A program made the position numbers and the translations under genes. From a virus, in the IMG/VR virus record IMGVR_UViG_3300027763_000027, positions 107,917-171,916 of that record: a stretch of 64,000 nt of DNA, one strand, 5' to 3'. Shown here one piece after another: positions 53,170 to 62,100 of the stretch; position 1 is the first letter of the stretch, and each line of letters begins with the position of its first letter. The notes below the pieces were generated by a model, which saw only the letters and a program-made list of their open reading frames with translations, was not told where the DNA came from and ran no database searches.

Positions 53170-56100
53170 ATGAGCAATCAAATATTTTATATCTCAGGAA
53201 ACAAAAAATTTTATATAAATGAAAATTCTGGAGTTTTAGTTTTAAATAATTTAAATTTAGATTCTCCAATAGTTTTTAATAATAATCTTTTTCACTCATC
53301 TCAAGCAAGTGGATATCTTACTGGAGTAGGGTATACTGGAAATTATGATGGCGGGTATTTCTTAGGTAAAAGAAAAATATCTCAAAATACAATTAGATTA
53401 ATAGATAGTAGTTTTGGTAGCACTTGGGTCTCCAAAGAGAGTAGTAGGCAATGGACTAGTATATCAATCAGTAGCGATGGCAAATATCAAAGCGCAGTTG
53501 TTTTTCCTGGACAAATTTACGTTTCCTCAGACCATGGAAATACTTGGGTCGCTAAAGAGAGCAGTAGGCAATGGATTAGTATTTCAATCAGTAGCGATGG
53601 CAAATATCAAAGCGCGGTTAGTCTTTCTGAACAAATTTACGTTTCATCAGACTATGGAAACACTTGGGTCGCTAAAGAGAGTAGTAGGCAATGGAGTAGT
53701 ATTTCAATCAGTAGCGATGGCAAATATCAAAGCGCAGTTGTTGGTAATGGACAAATTTACGTTTCATCAGACTATGGAAACACTTGGGTCGCTAAAGATA
53801 GCGCCAGAGGTTGGCGCAATATTTCAATCAGTAGCGATGGCAAATATCAAAGCGCGGTTAGTTTTTCTGAACAAATTTACGTTTCATCAGACTATGGAAA
53901 CACTTGGGTCGCTAAAGAGAGCAGTAGGCAATGGAGTAGTATTTCAATCAGTAGCGATGGCAAATATCAAACTGCTGTAGCAAACAACGAGTTCGTTTAC
54001 ATTTCCTCAGACTATGGAAACACTTGGGTTGCTAAAGGGAGTAGTAGAAGATGGAGTAGTATTTCAATCAGTAGCGATGGCAAATATCAGAGCGCTGTTG
54101 TTGGTAATGGACAAATTTACGTTTCATCAGACTATGGAAACACTTGGGTTGCTAAAGGGAGTAGTAGGCAATGGAGTAGTATTTCAATCAGTAGCGATGG
54201 CAAATATCAAAGCGCAGTTAGTTTTCCTGGACAAATTGACGTTTCTAAAACAGATGAATTAATAGATGGAAATCTTTATGCTAACAACTTAGTTTATAAT
54301 ACTGGCAATCAATTTATTAGTGGAACTAAAATTTTTACTAATCCCATATATTTTACTAGTGGAGATAATTATCCATACCCAGAAGATATTTACAATGGAG
54401 ATGGTCTTGGAAAAGCTGGTGGAAGCATAGATCTTCGTGGAGGTGATGGAGGAGGAGATGGATGGGCAGGATTTGGTGGATCGATTTCTTTAAGAGGATC
54501 AGATGGAAACGATGGCCAAGGAGGAAATGGAGGATCAATTTCTATGAATGGAGCCCAGCACGATGGTTATGCTGGAAGTATAAATACAGATGGTGGATAT
54601 GACCGTCCTGGAGGATCTATAAATACTTCAAATGGTGGTGGATCTATAGATTTAAGAGGTGGAGCTAGGTTAGATTCTATAGGAGGAGATGGGGGGAGTA
54701 TATCCTTAAGAGGAGCTGATGGAAATGATTTTAATGGAGCTGGTCATGGTGGATCTATTACGGCTGATGGAACTGCTGGTGGCGGAGGAGGTAATGGACC
54801 AGCAAACGGTGGTTCATTAAATATGTCTGCTGGAGATTATATTGGAGCACATGGTGGCTCTATTAATACTTCTATTATAGGTGGGTCAATTATTACAAAA
54901 GGTTTTATCAACCATGATACTCCAAATTATACTTTATATTCTGGTGGTTCAATTAATACATCAGCATCAAATAGTTTTTCTGGTGGCTCAATTGATCTTT
55001 CAAGTAATGGTGGAGCAAATTTTTCAATAAAATCAGCAAATCTTCCAAATGAAGCGGATGGTTCAATTTATAACAAAATAAATGATAGATTTTATATTCG
55101 CAAAAGTGGAGTTTGGGAAGAAGTAATAACAAATAATGGCAATCAAACTATAAGTGGAGTTAAAACTTTTGCTTCTCGCCCAACTGTAAATGGTACTGGA
55201 GTTTTATTAAGTGGAGATATTCCGTATGTTCAAACCAATTCATATTTCTATGTTGATGCCACTAGAACAGATTCATATATTGAAAATGGAAATATTTTAT
55301 ATCCATATAAAACTTTAAGTAGCGCTTACAATGCAGCAAAAAATATTGCATCTTTTAATAACCCAACTTATATAACGCTTCTTAGTCCAATAGCTGAAAA
55401 TTTAACTATAGATAAAGGATATATTAATTTAGTAGGAAATAATACAAATAAAAATGATCCAATTAGAATAACTGGCTCATTAGTTTTTGCAGCTACTGGT
55501 ATTGGTTCAACTATAACAGATAATAATTTTTCAATAGCTGGGTTAGGAGTAACGGCCACTTCAAATAATAAATGTATATTATTTTCTGGAAATCACCCTC
55601 AAAGATTGTTTATTCAAGATTGTTGGTTGATAGCAAAAGATAATGGAACTTGTTTATATTCAAATAATACAAATACAACTTCAAGATTGCAAGGAGATAT
55701 ATTAAAACTTAGTCCAGAAGGAGTAAATACAACAGCAATTGATATAGTAAGTGGAACATCTTCGATTTCTTTTGCTGAGACTAGTAGTTCTGCAAGTGTT
55801 TTAGCTTACGTTAGAAATAATAGTACTTTAAATATAAGTAACTCTCAAATAGAAACAGCTGGAGTAAAAGCTTTTCAAGTTGAAAACGCTGCTAGATTAA
55901 CTTTATTAAATAGCGTGCTAACAAATACAGCGAATACTTCGACTGGAATATTTTTAACAAATGCAGGTTCTACAGCAGTAGTAGTTGGTTCAGCAATTTC
56001 TGTTCCAGCAAACGCTAATAGTTATGCTATAAATGGAGTAGCTAATTCTTATCTTTTTTATAAAAATCTTTATTTTAGTATAAATGCTGTTGGCCAAAGC

Positions 56101-57564
56101 ACAGAATCAAAAATTGGAAATAATATTAATAAAAATTTAATTAATTCATATGATCCAGTAGTTTATAGTATAGGTAATCAAACTATTAGTGGGATTAAAT
56201 CTTTTATATCAGGAAATTTTGATGATTTAACTTTAAATAATACATTAGGTGAGGCTAAAATAAAATTTGGAAGAGATGATTGGTATTTAGCATGTAATGG
56301 TGGAGATCCTATTTATTATCTTAATGGACCTAGTCTAATTACATTAGATGCATATAATGGAGGCATTGGCTTAAACGGTCTATTTCTTTCTTTTAACCAA
56401 TATAATCTTGCTACATATTTCGGTGATAAGGGCGAATATGTAGACTTCGGATTGAAAGATAAATCCATAAAATTTTGGGATTATAATTCTAGTCTAGATC
56501 AAGTAGAACCTAATACACAATACAATTTTAAATCTGGAGTTAGTGGCTCTATTCCAGTTGACAGTGAAGTTGTTCATAAAACTGGAGATGAAACTATTTC
56601 TGGAATTAAAACTTTTGCTTCTCCAATATATTTTATTAGTGGAGAGGTTGGTGGTGGCTCAATTACGATGTTTGGAAATCTAGGAGAATACGGATTGTAT
56701 CCTTCTATTGCTGGTTCAATCGATTTAAGTGCAGGAGTAGGTGGCGATGGTGGAAGCATTAACTTGCGAGGTTCACAAGACGCCGATGAAGGTAATAAGT
56801 CATCTGGAGGAAGTATAGACTTAAGCGCAGGAGCTGCAGATGGAAGTCCTGGTGGCTCAATAATATCTATAGGTGGTGCAGGAGGTAGTCCAGGTGGAAC
56901 TTTAAATATGTCAGGGGGCGAGATCGGCGGGGGCGGTTCAATAACTACTTCTAATGAGGGGGGCTCAATAACTACTTCTAATGAGGGGGGCTCAATCAAT
57001 ACCTCAAATGGTGGTGGCAGTATCAATACGGAAGCTGGTGGCGCAATCAACACCTCAAATGGTGGCGCAATCAACACCTCAAGTGCTGGTGGCAGTATCA
57101 GCACCGCAAATGGTGGTGGCAGTATCAATACGGAAGGCCGCGGTTTTATTGAGCTTGGGTCAGGCGATACAAGAACTACTCTGAATGGTAGAGCACTTTA
57201 TACTTCCAACTTTCCACCAGATCATATCGACGGAATAGTGCAGGGGCCGCAGACGATCAATCTTCCCGATACCAGTGGGACTTTGCCCATTGCTTTGATT
57301 AGTGCATCTACGGCACTTAATTTTGGAAGTATTAACGGTAACGGTGCTTTTGCTGATTTAACCATAACACTTGCTGGGGCGGTCACTACTGATGTAGTTT
57401 TTGTTACTTGTTTGAATGGACGAGGAGCTACGGATGGACAACTTATCTTTGAAGCGTTTGTATCCGCTACGGACACGGTTACTGTTAGAGCGCATAATCC
57501 GCATAATAATGCAATCAACCCAGCATCCTATAATTTTAGAGTGGGGATTATCAGAATCTCATGA
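53170..57564 (+). CDS. Giant adhesin with Asp-box propeller and Gly repeats
   Basis: 1464 aa. Residues about 95-360 are seven near-identical 40-aa units with SSDYGNTW Asp-box motifs, i.e. a seven-bladed propeller. Gly/Ser-rich repeats (GGSINTSNGGGSI, SIDLRGG) at about 410-630 and 1170-1330 look like stacked beta-solenoids. Between them lies a KTF-RP-VNGTG unit and a beta-helix (about 690-960). The C-terminal domain (TCLNGRGATDGQLIFEAFVS) is beta-rich. In frame after its TGA another 49 sense codons follow. Confidence 0.7.
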   Translation: MSNQIFYISGNKKFYINENSGVLVLNNLNLDSPIVFNNNLFHSSQASGYLTGVGYTGNYDGGYFLGKRKISQNTIRLIDSSFGSTWVSKESSRQWTSISISSDGKYQSAVVFPGQIYVSSDHGNTWVAKESSRQWISISISSDGKYQSAVSLSEQIYVSSDYGNTWVAKESSRQWSSISISSDGKYQSAVVGNGQIYVSSDYGNTWVAKDSARGWRNISISSDGKYQSAVSFSEQIYVSSDYGNTWVAKESSRQWSSISISSDGKYQTAVANNEFVYISSDYGNTWVAKGSSRRWSSISISSDGKYQSAVVGNGQIYVSSDYGNTWVAKGSSRQWSSISISSDGKYQSAVSFPGQIDVSKTDELIDGNLYANNLVYNTGNQFISGTKIFTNPIYFTSGDNYPYPEDIYNGDGLGKAGGSIDLRGGDGGGDGWAGFGGSISLRGSDGNDGQGGNGGSISMNGAQHDGYAGSINTDGGYDRPGGSINTSNGGGSIDLRGGARLDSIGGDGGSISLRGADGNDFNGAGHGGSITADGTAGGGGGNGPANGGSLNMSAGDYIGAHGGSINTSIIGGSIITKGFINHDTPNYTLYSGGSINTSASNSFSGGSIDLSSNGGANFSIKSANLPNEADGSIYNKINDRFYIRKSGVWEEVITNNGNQTISGVKTFASRPTVNGTGVLLSGDIPYVQTNSYFYVDATRTDSYIENGNILYPYKTLSSAYNAAKNIASFNNPTYITLLSPIAENLTIDKGYINLVGNNTNKNDPIRITGSLVFAATGIGSTITDNNFSIAGLGVTATSNNKCILFSGNHPQRLFIQDCWLIAKDNGTCLYSNNTNTTSRLQGDILKLSPEGVNTTAIDIVSGTSSISFAETSSSASVLAYVRNNSTLNISNSQIETAGVKAFQVENAARLTLLNSVLTNTANTSTGIFLTNAGSTAVVVGSAISVPANANSYAINGVANSYLFYKNLYFSINAVGQSTESKIGNNINKNLINSYDPVVYSIGNQTISGIKSFISGNFDDLTLNNTLGEAKIKFGRDDWYLACNGGDPIYYLNGPSLITLDAYNGGIGLNGLFLSFNQYNLATYFGDKGEYVDFGLKDKSIKFWDYNSSLDQVEPNTQYNFKSGVSGSIPVDSEVVHKTGDETISGIKTFASPIYFISGEVGGGSITMFGNLGEYGLYPSIAGSIDLSAGVGGDGGSINLRGSQDADEGNKSSGGSIDLSAGAADGSPGGSIISIGGAGGSPGGTLNMSGGEIGGGGSITTSNEGGSITTSNEGGSINTSNGGGSINTEAGGAINTSNGGAINTSSAGGSISTANGGGSINTEGRGFIELGSGDTRTTLNGRALYTSNFPPDHIDGIVQGPQTINLPDTSGTLPIALISASTALNFGSINGNGAFADLTITLAGAVTTDVVFVTCLNGRGATDGQLIFEAFVSATDTVTVRAHNPHNNAINPASYNFRVGIIRIS
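53452..54255. repeat. Seven tandem 120-bp propeller-blade repeats
   Basis: Seven units of 40 codons, each W-ISISSDGKYQ...SSDYGNTWVAK. At DNA level most blocks are identical (for example ATTTCAATCAGTAGCGATGG recurs), which points to recent duplication or gene conversion. Confidence 0.9.
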
Positions 57565-57714
57565 GCTACAACCGAGGCACCAACGACTGGCGCGATAAAT
57601 CCTCCAATTGATATTAATTTTGGAGATCAAGTTCAATTGGCTCTTAAAGTACCAAGTTATGCGACTGGCATGAGTGGGGTTATAAATTCAGTAGATGTTA
57701 CTTTCTTTTATTAA
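57565..57714 (+). other. In-frame open extension after the adhesin's TGA
   Basis: 49 sense codons follow the TGA in the same frame (ATTEAPTTGAINPPIDINFG ... VINSVDVTFFY) and end in TAA at 57712-57714. The amino-acid pattern is protein-like and begins with an APT motif like the other linkers. Either TGA readthrough makes a longer product, or this is the tail of a lost gene. Confidence 0.4.
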
Positions 57715-57778
57715 TAGATTAGTATTAAAAATTATATTATAAATAATATTATATATTGAATGTTTTTCACATTATAAT

Positions 57779-57786
57779 GTGTAATC
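57779..57786 (+). promoter_or_regulatory. Class 2 GTGTAATC motif before lysis cassette
   Basis: ATAATGTGTAATC with GTGTAATC at 57779-57786, 12 nt before the holin-like ATG. Confidence 0.4.
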
Positions 57787-57798
57787 TATTATGAAATT

Positions 57799-58080
57799 AT
57801 GCTATCTCATATATTTGGCCCCAATTGGAGATCCAGTATATCTGGAATATTAACTGTTGTAGCTGTATCTACTGCTATGTCGATACACATGGATCCATCA
57901 CTAGTATCTTTTTTACCAAATCACATAGAAAATTATATTGTAGCAATTTCAAGAATTGTAGCTGTTGTTAGCGGAATAATTTTTTCGCTCACAGTAAAAG
58001 ATGCAAAAGTCACAGGAGGCACAGTAGCTTCCACGACTGAAGCAGAAGAAAGAATACATCCACATGGAGATAATATATGA
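57799..58080 (+). CDS. Holin-like membrane protein
   Basis: 93 aa. Two hydrophobic segments (about 15-34, SGILTVVAVSTAMSI; about 47-69, YIVAISRIVAVVSGIIFSLT) and a polar, charged tail (TTEAEERIHPHGDNI). Size, topology and the two lipoprotein genes after it fit a holin that opens the inner membrane at lysis. ATGA overlap with the next gene. Confidence 0.65.
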   Translation: MLSHIFGPNWRSSISGILTVVAVSTAMSIHMDPSLVSFLPNHIENYIVAISRIVAVVSGIIFSLTVKDAKVTGGTVASTTEAEERIHPHGDNI

Positions 58081-58526
58081 ATAAATTACAATTAGCCGCA
58101 GTTGCTCTCTTGAGCGTATTTCTTGGTGCTTGTGCCACAACCCAAACTGGTCAAGTTGATCCAGCGACAAGTGTTTCAAATGCGCTACCATATGTTAAGC
58201 CAGCAGTTATATTAGCTTGTACCGTTGTTCTAGATCAAGCTGTTTCTGGGAATGACAGAATTGAAAAAGCTAAAATGATTAATCATGTTGCCGTTATCGT
58301 AGAAGGATTAACAGTTGGAACTGCGCCAACTCCAGAACAATTACAAAAAGCTTTAACAGATTATCTTCCAGAAGAAAAAACTCATTGGGTAAACTATGTT
58401 AGTATTATAAAAGATATTTATGCTCAACAATTTGCAAGATTAGATGGCAACACTACACTTGCTATTAAGGTACTTAACGCTATTGCATCTGGATGTAAAG
58501 ATGCGACAGCAAGTTACGTAGAGTAA
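58077..58526 (+). CDS. Putative lipoprotein of lysis cassette
   Basis: 149 aa. Residues 1-19 end in FLGAC, a lipobox with Cys19. The mature part is helical (NDRIEKAKMINHVAVIVEGL). Coupled to the holin-like gene by ATGA. Role unknown; perhaps envelope disruption. Confidence 0.65.
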   Translation: MNKLQLAAVALLSVFLGACATTQTGQVDPATSVSNALPYVKPAVILACTVVLDQAVSGNDRIEKAKMINHVAVIVEGLTVGTAPTPEQLQKALTDYLPEEKTHWVNYVSIIKDIYAQQFARLDGNTTLAIKVLNAIASGCKDATASYVE

Positions 58527-58528
58527 TC

Positions 58529-58729
58529 ATGCCAACTGGAATAATCCAAGCTTTACTCTCCGCAGTATCTGGAATATTCGCAGCAATTAATAACGTATTC
58601 GGCGCGAAGAATACAAAAGAAATGAAAGAGCGTCAAGAAGCTCAAAAAGAAGTTGACCATCAAAGTGAAATAGAAAAAGAAATTAAGGAGAAAGACCTTG
58701 AAAAAGTTCGCAAGCGTATTAGTTCTTAA
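58529..58729 (+). CDS. Rz-like spanin candidate
   Basis: 66 aa. Hydrophobic residues 3-25 (TGIIQALLSAVSGIFAAINN) then a charged coiled coil (MKERQEAQKEVDHQSEIEKE). The next, lipoprotein, gene starts inside it in another frame, the classic Rz/Rz1 layout. It would span the periplasm from the inner membrane. Confidence 0.55.
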   Translation: MPTGIIQALLSAVSGIFAAINNVFGAKNTKEMKERQEAQKEVDHQSEIEKEIKEKDLEKVRKRISS

Positions 58730-59111
58730 TTTTTTTTTAATTGGTTGTGCTACAGTAACTCCAAATAAAATAGAAGATGACAAATCTTCTTATGATGCAA
58801 CTACTCCAAAACAATATGATAAAGATAATGGTGGATTAATATCTTTTACTTCAGATGGTGCATTAATCACTAGTCAAGCTCATGATCGTTATAATAATTT
58901 AATATCAATGTATAAAATTAAATTTAAAAAAGAAAAAGCAATAGAATTAAAAATAGACTCTGGCATTAAACCTTATAAAGATACTTTTAATAATGATCTT
59001 TATCTTATTGATAGCGAGCATCTTGTTTATTTTGGAGTTTTGAATAGTTGGTTAAAAGAAAAAGTCCCCCAAGATAATATCATAGATAAAGTAATAGATA
59101 AAGTAAATTAA
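58698..59111 (+). CDS. Putative lipoprotein overlapping spanin candidate, TTG start
   Basis: 137 aa starting at TTG 58698, with AAGGAGA about 8 nt upstream. Residues 1-17 end FFLIGC, a lipobox. Longer than usual Rz1 and not Pro-rich, but the 32-base out-of-frame overlap with the 58529 gene and its outer-membrane-type signal suit an o-spanin. Confidence 0.55.
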   Translation: MKKFASVLVLNFFLIGCATVTPNKIEDDKSSYDATTPKQYDKDNGGLISFTSDGALITSQAHDRYNNLISMYKIKFKKEKAIELKIDSGIKPYKDTFNNDLYLIDSEHLVYFGVLNSWLKEKVPQDNIIDKVIDKVN

Positions 59112-59125
59112 TTTTAATTTAGTAT

Positions 59126-62100
59126 ATGGCAAATAAAATTAAAAACCCTTGGGATATAGATTTTGATAATACTTATAGTAAACAAATTGACCCTTGGAAT
59201 ACAGATTTTGATGATTTTATAATTGGGGGAGGCTATTCAACTGAACCTCAACCTCCAATTGGACCAAGTCAACCTCCAGGAGATCCTCCAATTGGACCAA
59301 GTCAACCTCCAGCAGATCCTCCAATTGGACCAAGTCAACCTCCAGCAGATCCTCCAATTGGACCAAGTCAACCTCCAGGAGATCCTCCAATTGGACCAAG
59401 TCAACCTCCAGCAGATCCTCCAGTTGCTACGAGTGCTCCAGTTGCTACGAGTGCTCCAGTTGCTACGAGTGCTCCAGTTGCTACGAGTGCTCCAGTTGCT
59501 ACATCTGCCCCAACAACAGGAAGTGGATCAGGAACAGGTGCTCCAGTTGCGACTCCATATGTCGGTACGAGAGCTCCATATGCTACAGAAGCTCCATATG
59601 TTCCAAGTCCAAGTCCAGGTCCAAGTCCAGGGCCAAGTCCAGGGCCAAGTCCAGGGCCAAGTCCAGGGCCAAGTCCAGGGCCAAGTCCAGGGCCAAGTCC
59701 AGGTCCAGCTCCATCACCTCCAGTTGAACCTCCAGTTCAACCTCCAGTTGAACCTCCAGTTCAACCTCCAACACCAACTCCAGGAACAAGTGCTCCAGGA
59801 ACAAGTGCTCCAGGAACAAGTGCTCCATCAACAAAAGCTCCAGGAACAAGTGCTCCATCAACAAAAGCTCCATCAACAGCTCCTCCAACATCTCCGCCAA
59901 CAGCTGCCCCAACAAAAGCACCGACAGCACCGCCAACATTCGCACCAACACCATGTATGTGTGAATGGCCATCCAATACATGCACTAACTCAAGAGTAGC
60001 AACCGCATCAATTGTTGGCGATAAGGTATATATTAATAATATATGTTTTAATGATTATTTTGTTAATTGGAGTATTCGTATTAACAATTTAACGCCTAGT
60101 TTAATGGGATTAAGTAGTTCACCTTTAAATTCTGGACAATGTGCAGATCCCCGATGTTTATCATACGCTTTTGAAGGTCTTTATAGTCAAGCTAAAAATT
60201 ATTTAATAGAAGGTGGAAATACAGTAACTGTTGAATTTTCAGTTCGTTGCGGTTGCAATAATAGAATATATACTTTTGTTGATAGCGCAATTTTTTATTT
60301 TTCTCACCCGACAACAGCTGCACCAACAAAAGCACCGACAGCACCGCCAACAGTTGCTCCAACAGTAGCACCAACAGCACCGCCAACAAGTGCTCCAACA
60401 GCTGCTCCAACAAAAGCACCGACAGCACCGCCAACAGTTGCTCCAACAGCTGCTCCAACAAAAGCACCGACAGCACCGCCAACAGTAGCTCCAACAGTAG
60501 CTCCAACAGTTGCACCAACAGTAGCACCGACAGCACCGCCAACAAGTGCTCCAACAGTTGGACCAACAGTAGCACCGACAGGACCGCCAACAAGTGCTCC
60601 AACAGTTGGACCAACAGTAGCACCAACAGTAGCACCGACAGCACCGCCAACAAGTGCTCCAACAGCTGCTCCAACAAAAGCACCGACAGCACCGCCAACA
60701 GTTGCTCCAACAGCTGCTCCAACAAAAGCACCGACAGCACCGCCAACAGCTGCACCACAGAATATTATAACTTTTATTAAAAAAGGAATAATAAAAATTA
60801 ATCACTCTGAAACTAATTTGTTTTCAAGATTTTCTCTTAAAAATTTAATTTCTGGTATTGGTAAGATAGTATTAAATAGAAATATTACAACTACTGCTCC
60901 AACAGCTGCTCCAACAAAAGCACCGACAGCACCGCCAACAAGTGCACCAACAGTAGCACCAACAGTAGCACCAACAGCACCGCCAACAAGTGCACCAACA
61001 GTAGCACCAACAGCACCGCCAACAAGTGCACCAACAGTAGCACCAACAGCACCGCCAACAAGTGCTCCAACAGTTGCACCAACAGTAGCACCAACGGTAG
61101 CTCCAACATCAGCACCAGTAATGATGACATGGGCGCCAGTAGCAATAGTCTCACAAGATTATACTATGGTAACAAAAACAGGAGACACTAGTCTTTATGC
61201 TCTTGTTAAACAAAATGGCATCGAAACTCAATATAATATAAACTCTGGATCTTACGCAAGTACAACTATGCTAGTCAAGTATGATCCATCTGATGAAAGT
61301 CCATCTTTTGTATACTCTGCGCCAAGTGGAAGTAGTTATGTATTAAATTATTTAAAATTAAATAACGGAAATTGGGAAGGAAAAACGGTTGGAAGCATGG
61401 GCTCTAGCGTAGAGAAAGACTCCATAGATCTTCAGTATGATCCAGCAGATAATTTGCCAGCTTGTATCTTATTTGATTCAGATGTGAATGATTTAAATTA
61501 TTATAAATATAATGGTTCTTCTTTCGTTAAAACAACAATACTCGATGGATTAGTAAATAGTAACAATGTAACACAAAATAAAGATACAGTAAAATATGCT
61601 AATTTGAATTTTGATCCAAGTGATAACTATCCAGTTGTATCATATTTACAACAACAATATAGACCAATCGTTGAAACTAATCCAAGTAGATTAGTAGGAT
61701 ATACTTATAGTATATTTAAATATGCAAAATACAATGGATCATCTTGGACAACAGAAACAATAAATACATTTGGTCAAAAACCATTATATACTCTTGATAC
61801 TTCAACTGATAAAAAACATATAAGCACAAAATTTATGAATTCAAAAAATCAACCAGCAGTTTTCTTTGGAGGAAATACTACTGGAATTTTTGCTAATACG
61901 AGAAGAAATAATATTTGGAGATCTGGAGCGCACTATGATTTGGGTGGAAGTATTATATACGAAAAACCACAAATTGAACCTTATCAAAATGCTAATGATG
62001 CTTTTTATTTAAGTTATACAAGAAGAAATAATTCTATGGACAGTGGTTTATACATTGAAGGTGTTCAATATCTTGATTTTGTATTATTTGATAATAGTAG

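Noticed and set aside
53414-54262. Forward frames in the wrong phase over the propeller repeats
   Set aside because: They stay open only because the 120-bp unit repeats; the Asp-box frame is the coding one.
46846-57564. Diversity-generating retroelement target
   Set aside because: No reverse transcriptase or template repeat is seen; variation appears to come from tandem-repeat homogenisation.
59583-60805. Long antisense and alternative frames (Leu-, Gly-, Cys- or Gln-rich) over Pro-rich repeats
   Set aside because: Repeat shadows; the forward frame from 59126 is open through all of them and links folded domains.
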